53,028 nt of DNA, taken from contig NZ_DAHUXJ010000041.1 of NCBI RefSeq assembly GCF_027307225.1, forward strand, positions 1 through 53,028. Reading direction: 5' to 3'. The DNA comes from Bradyrhizobium sp. (GTDB taxonomy: Bacteria; Pseudomonadota; Alphaproteobacteria; Rhizobiales; Xanthobacteraceae). This document shows, one piece after another, positions 36,654 to 45,398 of this stretch. The notes under the pieces are model-generated. The model did not search any database and was not told where the DNA came from. It saw only the letters and a list, made by a program, of their open reading frames with translations. Position 1 is the first letter of the stretch, and each line of letters starts with the position of its first letter. The position numbers and the translations under genes were made by a program.

Positions 36654-37554
36654 GGTGCACTGCGTTTTGCCAATCAGGGGAGATCTGGATTTCGGCGTCC
36701 GAGGTGATCAGTAGCGCACTTGCATTGTAGTGCTCAAGCAAGCTGCCCGCGTCCGTCCCGGAAATCATGGCGATCTTGGTCAACGCGTCGGCGATCATGC
36801 AGGATGGAGCCCGCACCGTCACGCCGTCGATTGCATTTGCTGGAGTTTGACCGTCGCGATCAACGATCGCGGACACCGCGGTTTCCGTCGACCGAAAGGA
36901 ATCGAACCGCCGCGCGCTCGATGCCAGCGCTTCGTTGGCGAAATCGACGCGGCACACTACGCGGCCTGGATCGCGCGGATGGCGAATGTGAGCCGATTGC
37001 ACCACCGCTCCAAAGGCGGCGAGATCGCCGCCGGCATTGACGATGCCAGAGGCTAGCGAGCCCGATCCGCGCAGCGCATCCAGCGCGCGATCGACGGCAA
37101 AGCCCTTTGCTATTCCTCCGAGATCAATCTTCGCATGGCGATGGCGAAAGCGGATCATCGAACGTTCGAGCAGTTCGACCGCATCAAGCACAGGCCTCCG
37201 CCCCCCTGTGGCGGCGTCATCAGGCGACGGCAGCAGTCCCATGCGCTGCAGGATTGGCGCGACGGCAACATTGAAGAGGCCGCCCGACCTGCGATGAAGC
37301 TCAATGCTCGTCTTGAGAACATCCAAGGTCCATTCATGAACCTTGACTGGCTGGTCGAAAGCTTCCCGATTGAGGCGGCTCACATCGCTGTCCGGGTCGT
37401 GAAAACTCATCAGCGTATGCACGATCGAGACCGCTTCGAACGCGGCATCGATCGCGCTGATGACCTCGGCTTGCACGGGCCCCGCCGCTTCGATTTCGAC
37501 GAAGGTCCCGAGCAACGGTCTGGCGCGGCGCACCCTATTTAAGTCGGCTGCCAT
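36643..37554 (-). CDS. apbE: FAD:protein FMN transferase ApbE
   Basis: 303 residues. ApbE attaches FMN covalently to a Thr or Ser of target flavoproteins using FAD and Mg2+. Visible motifs: RPLLGTFVEIEA at the start, LMSFHDPDSDVSRLN, KIDLGGIAKGFAVDRALDAL, VNAGGDLAAFG and MIADALTKIAMISG near the end. A lipoprotein or signal peptide is not evident, so it may act in the cytoplasm, or the start may be longer. It overlaps the FMN-binding gene on one side and the heme-b-like gene on the other, which identifies its likely substrate. Confidence 0.93.
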   Translation of the reverse strand: MAADLNRVRRARPLLGTFVEIEAAGPVQAEVISAIDAAFEAVSIVHTLMSFHDPDSDVSRLNREAFDQPVKVHEWTLDVLKTSIELHRRSGGLFNVAVAPILQRMGLLPSPDDAATGGRRPVLDAVELLERSMIRFRHRHAKIDLGGIAKGFAVDRALDALRGSGSLASGIVNAGGDLAAFGAVVQSAHIRHPRDPGRVVCRVDFANEALASSARRFDSFRSTETAVSAIVDRDGQTPANAIDGVTVRAPSCMIADALTKIAMISGTDAGSLLEHYNASALLITSDAEIQISPDWQNAVHLAA

Positions 37555-38008
37555 AGACTGCCAATATCCGCTTCACGCCCTCGGTAACGTGCGTCGATGA
37601 CAGCGTCGCACCTGCAATATTCCTGATATCTCCGTTGATCTTGAGCGGGCTGGCGTTCGTTTTCCCGACAAATTGCGCAAGCCAGCTGGGGCTTCGGACC
37701 TCGCCTCCGTAAGATTCGCGATATTGCAGGATTTCGACCTTGTGTACGGCTCCCGCGGGAGTCAGCGCAACGGCGTAGTCGATATAAAGATGTTTGCCGA
37801 CGACCCGGTCGAAGATGAAATAGCCGGTGACGCGTCCGCCCGCTTCGGCCTTCCATATCCTTCCTGCCTGAATAGCGATGAACTGGGTCGCGGACGGGAA
37901 CGCCTGCTTCTGCGCTTCCTCAATCGACAGATATTCCATCGCATAGACAGGCGATGCGACCGACGCGATCGCAGCCGCCGGCAACACATATCGAATCCAT
38001 TCCGTCAT
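37535..38008 (-). CDS. Periplasmic FMN-binding domain protein
   Basis: 157 residues with a signal peptide (MTEWIRYVLPAAAIASVASP, cleavage near VYA). The FMN-binding fold has KVEILQYRESYGGEVRSPSW and the flavinylation motif AGATLSSTH at 132-140. By analogy with NqrC and RnfG, T135 is the residue modified by ApbE, whose gene overlaps this one. It probably shuttles electrons in the periplasm. With the heme-b-like protein and the feo genes further upstream on the same strand, a flavin-based ferric reductase is an attractive inference. Confidence 0.9.
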   Translation of the reverse strand: MTEWIRYVLPAAAIASVASPVYAMEYLSIEEAQKQAFPSATQFIAIQAGRIWKAEAGGRVTGYFIFDRVVGKHLYIDYAVALTPAGAVHKVEILQYRESYGGEVRSPSWLAQFVGKTNASPLKINGDIRNIAGATLSSTHVTEGVKRILAVYGSRLK

Positions 38009-38086
38009 AGTTCACCCGATTTCCGTCATTCGATTCAGCCGCGCCCTCCCTCCAGGGCGGTTTCTTCATACTTGCTTCTCACCGCC

Positions 38087-39739
38087 CTAAAAGAAGAAGC
38101 CCACGCCACCCAGGTACGAATCCGAAAGCGCGCCGACGAGGCTCTTGTCTATGACGTGTTGATAGGTCGCTTTCAGCACGATCTTGGGCGACGGGAATAC
38201 GGCAACGCCCGCGGTATGGAATTGGCGCTGACCGGCCCCGGTCGGCAAGTTGGCGTCGGTTCCGGCGAACCCGCCAGCCTGGAGATTTTCGTAAGTGTAG
38301 TTATAGAACGGCACGGCTTCCCAATCGCTCTTCAGAATGGTGCCGAGCGGAACGTGATAGGCGATCTCGCCGGAATAGCCGAACATCGCGTTTCCGACAT
38401 TGTCGGTTGGGTCGCTGTCGTTGTTGGCGCGCAGGTTTGCAGGATTACCGAATGCGACACGAACAAATTCGCCGCGGAGTTCGAGACCCGTATCGGGGAC
38501 GCGATAGCGGAATTCGGCGTCGAACATGGCAAGGCTCGAACTGCCGAGGAAGTTGCCAAAATCGTCGTGGGCGCCGCGCGGCGTCGTGTTTGGCGAAAAA
38601 TAGCCGCTGACACTGCCGTTAAAGCCCGGAAGGAAGCTTGGCGCGAAGTCAAGCCGACCGGATGCGGCAAGCGCGTTGGAGAGCTGCTGGAAGCTCCCAA
38701 GCGGCGGGTTTGAGAATGCCAGAGCATTGAGCCCGTCAATACCCGGAAAATAGGGCGTGCCGGGCGGGGGCACGGTCTTGGCATCCGTGCGATTATCAAA
38801 GGAATCGCCAAAGTCCTCGTTGGTCGCGCTGAGCATGACCTGATACGTCAAGCCGTCGGTAATCGTGCCGTAGACGCTGGTGGCCGGCGCCTTCCAGGTC
38901 GAGGGAATGATGCTGTTGTAGAGCTCGGGCCGGTTGACGCTGTAGAATTGCGTCGGCTCGTGATGCTGATTGATGTATCCGATCGGCACCAGATCGATGC
39001 CCGGCGCGCGCCAGTTGAACTGATCGATGATCTTGAAATCGATCCAGAGCTGCTCGATCTCAGCGGTACCATGCAGTTTGTCATCGTTGTCGAAGCCCGA
39101 ACCGGCATGTTCGAATTCGATTTCGGCGTTGAAGATGATGTTGTCGGTGATCGCATAGGTCGGCAACAGCACCATGCGCGCGGTATCGAAGCCATTCTGC
39201 CATTGACCGTTGGCGGCGGGATTTTGCATCGACCCGAACTTGACCTCGCCGTAAGCGCCGATGCTGAGGCCCGCCACCGGTGATGGAGCGACGCCCAGGA
39301 TCGGCAGATCCGACGGCACGGTGGAAAAGTCGGGGGTCTTGGATTTTGATGACGCCTTGCCTTTCGGATCCAGCGCCGGCTCCGGTGCGGCGGCGACTTG
39401 GGGTCCTTTGTCGGCCTCGGCCGCGGGCGGCTTCTTCTGCGCCTTTTCTGATCCGATAGCTTGCTTCCTGTCGGCAGGCGCCGGCTTGTCGGCCGACAAT
39501 GCCGGCCCTGCGGCATCGGCGATACGCTTTTGCTTGAGCTGAGCTTCAAGCGACTCGATGCGCTTCTCCATCGCCTCCATTTTTTTCAATACGGCGGCGT
39601 TGACGTCGCCGTCGGCAGCCCAGGCGCTGCTGCAACCGACGAGAGATACCGCGGTCGCGGCGAGCAGCATCCGCCGCATCGAATGGCCCAGCAAAGGCAA
39701 TAGCGACGAAGAGACGTGCAGAGAATGACACCGCGACAT
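38087..39739 (-). CDS. Outer-membrane porin with N-terminal coiled coil
   Basis: About 550 residues; the real start may be ATG 39679, which places a signal peptide (MRRMLLAATAVSLVGCSSAW) first. A short coiled coil (VLKKMEAMEKRIESLEAQLK) and a Pro/Lys/Ala linker precede a beta-barrel of alternating strands from about residue 150, ending in GGVGFFF with the terminal Phe of outer-membrane proteins. This resembles DcaP- or carbohydrate/phosphate-type porins. LVGC could also be read as a lipobox. It lies between feoB and the FMN-binding gene on the same strand; the solute is unknown. Confidence 0.82.
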   Translation of the reverse strand: MSRCHSLHVSSSLLPLLGHSMRRMLLAATAVSLVGCSSAWAADGDVNAAVLKKMEAMEKRIESLEAQLKQKRIADAAGPALSADKPAPADRKQAIGSEKAQKKPPAAEADKGPQVAAAPEPALDPKGKASSKSKTPDFSTVPSDLPILGVAPSPVAGLSIGAYGEVKFGSMQNPAANGQWQNGFDTARMVLLPTYAITDNIIFNAEIEFEHAGSGFDNDDKLHGTAEIEQLWIDFKIIDQFNWRAPGIDLVPIGYINQHHEPTQFYSVNRPELYNSIIPSTWKAPATSVYGTITDGLTYQVMLSATNEDFGDSFDNRTDAKTVPPPGTPYFPGIDGLNALAFSNPPLGSFQQLSNALAASGRLDFAPSFLPGFNGSVSGYFSPNTTPRGAHDDFGNFLGSSSLAMFDAEFRYRVPDTGLELRGEFVRVAFGNPANLRANNDSDPTDNVGNAMFGYSGEIAYHVPLGTILKSDWEAVPFYNYTYENLQAGGFAGTDANLPTGAGQRQFHTAGVAVFPSPKIVLKATYQHVIDKSLVGALSDSYLGGVGFFF

Positions 39740-39932
39740 GAAGCCCCCAATCCGCGGAGATCAGGAGCTCCGCGATTTCGCGGGCACGTAGTAATCATTG
39801 CCAGCAATTTCCGGGATTCGAAAATGGGCTGGCGAGACTGGAATCTCTCTACTTTAGAATTAGAACAAAACTAAACATCGAGAGCCAGGTTGGGAGCGAC
39901 GTTTGACGACGGCAAACGTCAGCCGCGCCCCA

Positions 39933-40099
39933 CTAGTGTGGCGACTCTGACGTTCCTTTCAGTGTTGCAGCGAGTTCTCCGAAGGAACGTCAGAGTCAAA
40001 GCCACACTGGAATCATATGGTTGCTAGTGTCCCTTTGGTTCTGACATTCGTAAACGAACCCGCCGCGATATGATACGAATGTCAGAACCGGGACACTAG
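39933..40099. repeat. Two-hairpin element, class 2 (C-D), on the feoB stop codon
   Basis: Hairpin C (39933-40010) has arms GACTCTGACGTTCC and GGAACGTCAGAGTC with AAA bulged on the right. Spacer AATCATATGGTTG is 13 nt. Hairpin D (40024-40099) has outer stem CTAGTGTCCC and inner stem GGTTCTGACATTCGTA. The terminal CTAG supplies the feoB TAG stop (40096-40098, reverse strand). Confidence 0.93.
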
Positions 40100-41967
40100 C
40101 CTGCGCCGAGCGCAACCGCGACGTTGTAGGTCAGAAGGCTCGCCGCATAGGCCAGCGCGAACATATAAGTGAAGGTGAGCACCATCCATCTGGTGCCGCC
40201 GGTCTCGCGCCGGATGACGGCAAGCGTGGACGCGCATTGCGGGGCAAAGATATACCAGGCAAGCATCGACAGCGCCGTCGCCAGGCTCCATTTGGTGGCC
40301 AGCACCTGCCCAATCTGATCGGCGGCTTCCTTGCCGCCTTCGATGGCGTAGACCGTGCCAAGCGCTGCGACCGCGACTTCCCGCGCGGCCATGCCTGGAA
40401 TCAGCGCGACCACGATTTGCCAGTTGAAGCCGACCGGCGCGAACAGTGGCGCCAGCGCGTGGCCAATGATCGCGGCCAGACTGTAGTTGATGGCCGGCTG
40501 GTCTGCCCCGACGGGCGGCTGCGGAAACGAAGCGAGAAACCAGATCAGCACCATCATCGAAAAGATCGTGGTGCCGGCGCGATGCAGGAACATCTTCGCC
40601 CGATTATAGACGCCGAGCGCGATGCTCTTGGGGCGCGGCAATTTGTAATCCGGCAGTTCCAGCATGAACGGGGCCGGCGCGTAATCGCGGAGCATGAAAA
40701 ACTTGATCAGGAACGACACGCCAAGCGCACTGGTGATGCCGGCGGCATAAAGGCCGAACATCACGAGGCCCCGCTGATTGACCCAGCCCCAAACCAGATG
40801 GTCCGGGATGAAAGCCGAGATGATCAGGGTGTAGACCGGAATCCGCGCCGAGCAGGTCATCAGCGGCGCGATCAGGATCGTCGTCAGCCGGTCGCGCCGG
40901 TTGTCGATGACGCGCGTCGCCATGATGCCGGGAATGGCGCAGGCAAAGCTCGAAAGCAGCGGGATGAAGGCCCGTCCATGCAGGCCTGCACCGCCCATGA
41001 TGCGGTCCATCAGGAACGCGGCGCGCGCCATGTAGCCGAAATCTTCGAGCAGCAGGATGAACAGGAAGATGATGATGATCTGCGGCAGGAAGACGATGAC
41101 GCTGCCGACACCGGAGATCACGCCGTTCTGCAGGAAGCTTTGCAACAGCCCCGCCGGCAGCGTGTCGTGCACGAGCACGCCGAGCGTCGAGAATGCATCC
41201 GACAGAAGGTCCATCAGCGGCTGCGCCCAGGCAAACACCCCCTGGAACATGACAAACAGAACCAGCGCGAGAATCGAAAGGCCCGCCACCGGATGCAGCA
41301 CGACCGCGTCGATTCGCGCCGTCCAGGTATCGGGCCGCGCCGGCAGGCTGACGGTCGCCGCGATGATGCGGTCGGCTTCGCGCTGGGTGGCACGCAACTC
41401 GGTGACTGAAAGCGCCTTCCAGAGATTTTGCCGCGCCGACGCCTGCGCCTGCAGCGCGAATTCGTCGGTCTTGCGCAACAGGTCGGCGATTCCGGCCTTG
41501 CGTACCGCGATCGATGTTACCACGGGAACACCGAGCATCTCGGACATGCGCGCGGCATCGACGGTCACGCCGCGCCGCGTTGCGATGTCGAACATGTTGA
41601 GCACAAGCATCAACGGCCGGCCGGTCCGCTTGAGTTCCAGCAAGAGGCGGATGGTCAGCCGTAGATTTGTGGAATCGGCGACGCACAGCACGAGATCGGG
41701 CGGCATTTCGCCCGACGCACGTCCCAGCACGAAATCCCGGGTGATTTCCTCGTCGGGGCTGCGGCCGCGCAGCGAATACGTGCCGGGCAAATCGACCACC
41801 GACGCCTGACGGCCAAGCGGGGTGACGAAAAAGCCCTCCTTGCGCTCGACGGTAACGCCCGGATAGTTCGCAACCTTCTGACGGCTGCCCGTCAGCGCAT
41901 TGAACAGCGAGGTCTTGCCGCTATTGGGCGTGCCCACCAGGGCCAGATGCATCAACGGAGCTTCCAT
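40096..41967 (-). CDS. feoB: Ferrous iron transporter FeoB
   Basis: 623 residues from ATG 41967; in-frame sequence further upstream is translated repeat DNA. The N-terminal G domain has G1 GTPNSGKTSLFNALTG, G3 DLPGTYSLRG and G4 LNMFD. Eight or so transmembrane segments follow, with the two Gate regions (QIIIIFLFILLLEDFGYMAR, ALIPGMAAREVAVAAL). It imports Fe2+ across the inner membrane. The protein is shorter than E. coli FeoB, as is usual in this group. The TAG stop is formed by the CTAG at the end of a two-hairpin element. It is paired with feoA upstream. Confidence 0.96.
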   Translation of the reverse strand: MEAPLMHLALVGTPNSGKTSLFNALTGSRQKVANYPGVTVERKEGFFVTPLGRQASVVDLPGTYSLRGRSPDEEITRDFVLGRASGEMPPDLVLCVADSTNLRLTIRLLLELKRTGRPLMLVLNMFDIATRRGVTVDAARMSEMLGVPVVTSIAVRKAGIADLLRKTDEFALQAQASARQNLWKALSVTELRATQREADRIIAATVSLPARPDTWTARIDAVVLHPVAGLSILALVLFVMFQGVFAWAQPLMDLLSDAFSTLGVLVHDTLPAGLLQSFLQNGVISGVGSVIVFLPQIIIIFLFILLLEDFGYMARAAFLMDRIMGGAGLHGRAFIPLLSSFACAIPGIMATRVIDNRRDRLTTILIAPLMTCSARIPVYTLIISAFIPDHLVWGWVNQRGLVMFGLYAAGITSALGVSFLIKFFMLRDYAPAPFMLELPDYKLPRPKSIALGVYNRAKMFLHRAGTTIFSMMVLIWFLASFPQPPVGADQPAINYSLAAIIGHALAPLFAPVGFNWQIVVALIPGMAAREVAVAALGTVYAIEGGKEAADQIGQVLATKWSLATALSMLAWYIFAPQCASTLAVIRRETGGTRWMVLTFTYMFALAYAASLLTYNVAVALGAG

Positions 41968-41981
41968 GACGGCGTACAGTT

Positions 41982-42149
41982 CAAAGCTCTGATTCCGAAG
42001 TTCGCAAGCTATTGCGGCGGCCTCTGATGCGAACTTCGGAATCAAAGGAGCTTTGGAAATCTATTGTTTCTGGTGCGGCTTTTCGAATTTGAAGTTCCGA
42101 TGACGAGATTGCAGACCCATTGGCAGCAACTTCAAATTCGCCGCACCAC
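41982..42149. repeat. Two-hairpin element, class 1, between feoA and feoB
   Basis: Hairpin A (41982-42056) has inner arm GATTCCGAAGTTCGCA, with outer stem CAAAGCTC/GAGCTTTG replacing the usual one. Spacer AAATCTATTGTTT is 13 nt. Hairpin B (42070-42149) starts CTGGTGCGGC and ends GCCGCACCA. It lies next to the feoA stop (42150-42152) and ends 14 bp before the feoB start, so it sits exactly in the feoA-feoB junction. Confidence 0.9.
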
Positions 42150-42416
42150 TCAGACGACAATGATCGCCATCGCCTCGCGCCGGCGCATCGCGACCGTGAC
42201 GTTATCGATGCGGACGGCAATCGGGTCGCCACCGACAATGCCTTCGTGAAGCACCTCGACCCTGGCCCCTTCGACAAAGCCGAGCTCAAGCAGGCGGCTT
42301 TCAAGCTCGAGCGGAGGAAGCGAGGAATTCACCCCGTCAGCGGCAACCTGACGGATCACGCCGGCATAGCCGCGTTTGGCCGAGCCAAGTCGCGTCTCGC
42401 GCGTCGTGCTGTTCAT
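42150..42416 (-). CDS. feoA: FeoA family protein
   Basis: 88 residues if started at ATG 42416; ATG 42446 or TTG 42461 would extend it to 98 or 103. A small SH3-like domain (GYAGVIRQVAADG, LLELGFVEGARVEVLHEG, DPIAVRIDNVTVAMRRREA) is typical of FeoA, which binds FeoB and is needed for Fe2+ uptake. No clear ribosome-binding site precedes any start, and ATCGATAT is duplicated there. An intervening repeat element separates it from feoB by 182 bp, unusual for this tightly coupled pair. Confidence 0.92.
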   Translation of the reverse strand: MNSTTRETRLGSAKRGYAGVIRQVAADGVNSSLPPLELESRLLELGFVEGARVEVLHEGIVGGDPIAVRIDNVTVAMRRREAMAIIVV

Positions 42417-42981
42417 ATCGATGGCAGTTATATCGATGGCGGTCATAATCTGTATTTTCAACGACAGGCCTTGAGGTCAAGCTTGGCGGGCTAAAACACC
42501 GTGATCTTAGAGGGATTTTAAACTGACATGCCCCGTTAGCCGCGCCGCAGACGGTCTGCGATGCCCGGTAATTTCACGGCCAGGTGAACAGATTGGCCAA
42601 TGATCTGGTTTTGGGCCGATCCGATCACAGGCGTCTCCTTGAGAACCGGCGTTCGAAGAACAGCCGCGCGGCTTCTGTCCGGATGGTAAACCAATCCGTT
42701 TTCGAATGCGCCACCTCATCGGCCACCATTTGCGGCGGCGCTCGTGCGCGTCATCGCCAACGGCTTTTGTCCGGGAAATCCAGCTGAAATCGGCATCTCG
42801 GCGTCGCCTCTGCGCGGCATGTTCGAAGCGATAAACCTTGCGTTCACCATGCGGGACAAATCGGCGGCCGGTCCTGCGCAAAGGCCGCAGCATTCAAGGT
42901 CGCTTATACCTTTACAGCTTAGTCATCCTTGGAGGGGAGCCTCCAGGACCGTTTGTACCCTGGCGTAACAGTAGATCGCGC
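42417..42981. other. Divergent intergenic region between feoA and cpaB
   Basis: About 565 bp with no gene I can support; reading frames there lack family features and codon bias. The expected Flp pilin and prepilin peptidase genes of a Tad locus are not present. A weak hairpin (GGAGG...CCTCC) lies near 42930-42950, shortly before cpaB. No iron-regulator box could be identified with confidence. Confidence 0.5.
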
Positions 42982-43782
42982 ATGAACATCGCTCGCATTG
43001 TTGTATTAGCCATTGCTCTCAGCGCCGGCGGAGTCGCGGCGTATCTTGCCAGCGGAATGACCGACAGCAAGGCGCCCGCTCCCGCAGCCGCACCCGTCGC
43101 CCAGCTTCAGACCGTCGATGTCCTGGTAGCCAAAGCCGACATCGGTCTCGGCCAGACGCTGAACGCCAATGACGTGATCTGGCAGACCTGGCCGGCGTCC
43201 ACGGCGAGCGGCAGCTTCATTCGCCGCAGCGATCGCCCGGACGCCACCAACCAGATTGCAGGCTCGATCGCGCGCGCTCCCTTTGTTGCAGGCGAGCCGA
43301 TCCGCGAAGCCAAGCTGGTGAAGGCCGACGGCTCCGGTTTCATGGCTGCGATCCTGCCGAGCGGCTATCGCGCGGTAGCGACGGAAATTTCAGCGGAGAC
43401 CGGTGCCGGCGGCTTTATTCTGCCGAACGACCGCGTCGACGTCATTCTGACCCGTCACCTCAAAAATCCGAACCCTACCCAGCCCGACATCGTCGTCTCG
43501 GAGGTCGCGCTGACCAATATTCGCGTGCTCGCGATTGATCAGGCACCCAAGGAAAAAGACGGCACCAACAGCGTCATCGGCCGGACGGTCACGCTTGCAT
43601 TGAAGCCCGAGGAGACAACCCACCTCGCGACCGCGCGACAGGCTGGAACGCTGTCGCTCGCCCTGCGCAGCATCGCCGACGCCAACCAGGTTGCGGTCAG
43701 CACTAACGAACAGATCCAGCATCCCAGCATCAACGTGGTCCGCTACGGCGTCACCAATCCAAGTACCGCGGCGACGAAGTGA
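42982..43782 (+). CDS. cpaB: Flp pilus assembly protein CpaB
   Basis: 266 residues from ATG 42982. It has an N-terminal membrane anchor (MNIARIVVLAIALSAGGVAA) and a SAF/RcpC domain (VDVLVAKADIGLGQTLNAND, APFVAGEPI, VATEISAETGAGGFILPNDR and VDVIL). CpaB/RcpC is a periplasmic component of the Tad pilus system and may stabilise the secretin. The stop overlaps a GTG in the cpaC frame, so cpaB and cpaC are tightly linked. Frame further upstream has no family features. Confidence 0.93.
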   Translation: MNIARIVVLAIALSAGGVAAYLASGMTDSKAPAPAAAPVAQLQTVDVLVAKADIGLGQTLNANDVIWQTWPASTASGSFIRRSDRPDATNQIAGSIARAPFVAGEPIREAKLVKADGSGFMAAILPSGYRAVATEISAETGAGGFILPNDRVDVILTRHLKNPNPTQPDIVVSEVALTNIRVLAIDQAPKEKDGTNSVIGRTVTLALKPEETTHLATARQAGTLSLALRSIADANQVAVSTNEQIQHPSINVVRYGVTNPSTAATK

Positions 43783-43817
43783 CCCGAACGGCGCCTATGA
43801 CCAGAAGGACGAAGAAT

Positions 43818-45374
43818 ATGGCTAGCAGGGGAAGCCGGACGCCGATGCGGACCTTATTGATCGGTGCCCTGTCGGCTTCCGCGGCTGCGCTTGCGCTTGC
43901 ATCAAGTCTGGCGCCAGCCGCCGCAGCCGACGGTGATTCCGCGCCGAAATCCGGCCCGGCCATCATCAGCGTTCCGGCGTCGATGGCTGCCGCGAGCACC
44001 TCGTCGGCAAGCGCCGCGCTGGCGACGACGTCCAGCATCCCGCACGATGTGACGAAGACGCGCTTTCTTGCGCTCGGCGTTGGCAAGTCGGCCGTCATCG
44101 ACCTGCCGCGCGACGCCAAGGACGTGCTCGTGGCCGATCCGAAGATTGCAAATGCGGTGATCCGGTCGTCGCAGCGCGCCTACATCATCGGCTCGGCTGT
44201 CGGACAAACCAACGTCGTGTTCTTTGATGCGGACGGCCAGCAGATCGCGGCCTACGACATCGCGATCAAGCGCGACCTGAACGGCGTTCGCGCCGCGCTG
44301 AAGCAGCTTTTGCCGGCCGCCGCGATCCAGGCCGAAGGCATCGGTGACAGTGTGATGCTGACCGGATCGGTCGCGACCCCGATCGAGTCACAACAGGCCG
44401 GCGACGTCGTCGCGCGGCTGGTCGGCAGCGCGGACAAGGTGGTCAATTCCATCGTGGTTCGTGGCCGCGACGAGGTGATGCTGAAAGTCACCGTCGCGGA
44501 AGTCCAGCGCAGCATTATCAAGCAGCTTGGCATCGATATCGGCGCCAACATGAACTACGGCACGGCGGTGGTGAACTTCAACAACTCCAACCCCTTCACC
44601 GCGAACAGCGGGCCACTTGTCTCGGGCAATGGCCTCGCCGCCGCGGCCCTCAACAAGGCCGGCATCCCGACGGTGACGGCAACCCTGCGCGCGATGGAAA
44701 GCGCCGGCGTCGTGCATACGCTGGCGGAGCCCAATCTGACCGCCATCTCCGGCGAGTCGGCGACCTTTATTTCCGGCGGCGAATTTCCAATTCCGACCGG
44801 CGTTACCTGTCAAACCACGACCGCGGGCGCCATTGGACAATGCGTTCAGACCGTAAGCTTCAAGAAATTCGGCATCTCGCTCAATTTCACCCCGGTCGTG
44901 CTGACCGAAGGCAAAATCAGCCTCCGCGTCATGACGGAAGTGTCCGAAGTTTCGCTGGAAAACGCCCTACAGGGCGGCTCAGGCGGAACGACGATTCCCT
45001 CGATCAAGACTCGCCGCGCCGAAACGACGGTGGAGATTCCCTCGGGCGGCTCGCTCGCGATGGCAGGGCTCATTCAGGAGCAGACCAAACAGGCCATCAA
45101 CGGCATGCCCGGTGTCGACCAGATTCCGGTGCTCGGCCAGCTGTTCCGCAGCCAGGACTTCGTCAAGAACCAGACCGAACTGATGGTCATCGTCACGCCC
45201 TATGTAGTGCGCGCGGTCGCCCAGAAAGAGCTCTCGCGGCCGGATGACGGTTTCGCGCCGGCTTCCGATGCTCAATCGGCGCTGTTTGCGCAGATCAACC
45301 GCATCTATGGCGTTCCGGCGCGGGTGGAACAGATCGGAAATTATCAGGCCAATTTTGGCTTCATCATCGACTAG
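43818..45374 (+). CDS. cpaC: Tad pilus secretin CpaC
   Basis: 518 residues from ATG 43818; ATG 43797 and GTG 43779 are alternative starts. Signal peptide (MRTLLIGALSASAAALALAS), the pilus secretin N-domain (FLALGVGKSAVIDLPRDAKD, then ANAVIRSSQRAYIIG), a BON-like region, and the secretin pore domain (LAEPNLTAISGESATFISGG, IPTGVTCQ, VEIPSGGSLAMAGLIQ, TELMVIVTPYVVRAV). It forms the outer-membrane channel for the Flp pilus. Gene order cpaB-C-D-E is canonical. Confidence 0.95.
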   Translation: MASRGSRTPMRTLLIGALSASAAALALASSLAPAAAADGDSAPKSGPAIISVPASMAAASTSSASAALATTSSIPHDVTKTRFLALGVGKSAVIDLPRDAKDVLVADPKIANAVIRSSQRAYIIGSAVGQTNVVFFDADGQQIAAYDIAIKRDLNGVRAALKQLLPAAAIQAEGIGDSVMLTGSVATPIESQQAGDVVARLVGSADKVVNSIVVRGRDEVMLKVTVAEVQRSIIKQLGIDIGANMNYGTAVVNFNNSNPFTANSGPLVSGNGLAAAALNKAGIPTVTATLRAMESAGVVHTLAEPNLTAISGESATFISGGEFPIPTGVTCQTTTAGAIGQCVQTVSFKKFGISLNFTPVVLTEGKISLRVMTEVSEVSLENALQGGSGGTTIPSIKTRRAETTVEIPSGGSLAMAGLIQEQTKQAINGMPGVDQIPVLGQLFRSQDFVKNQTELMVIVTPYVVRAVAQKELSRPDDGFAPASDAQSALFAQINRIYGVPARVEQIGNYQANFGFIID

Positions 45375-45398
45375 GCCGGCCGTGGCGGGGGAAGCACG

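Noticed and set aside
41968..42045. Extended N-terminus of FeoB
   Set aside because: The extra residues are encoded by a repeat arm; the family start is near MHLALVGTPNSGKT.
42507..42893. 128-codon minus-strand reading frame between feoA and cpaB
   Set aside because: Composition is arginine-rich as expected of a GC-rich shadow frame; no family motif and no ribosome-binding site.
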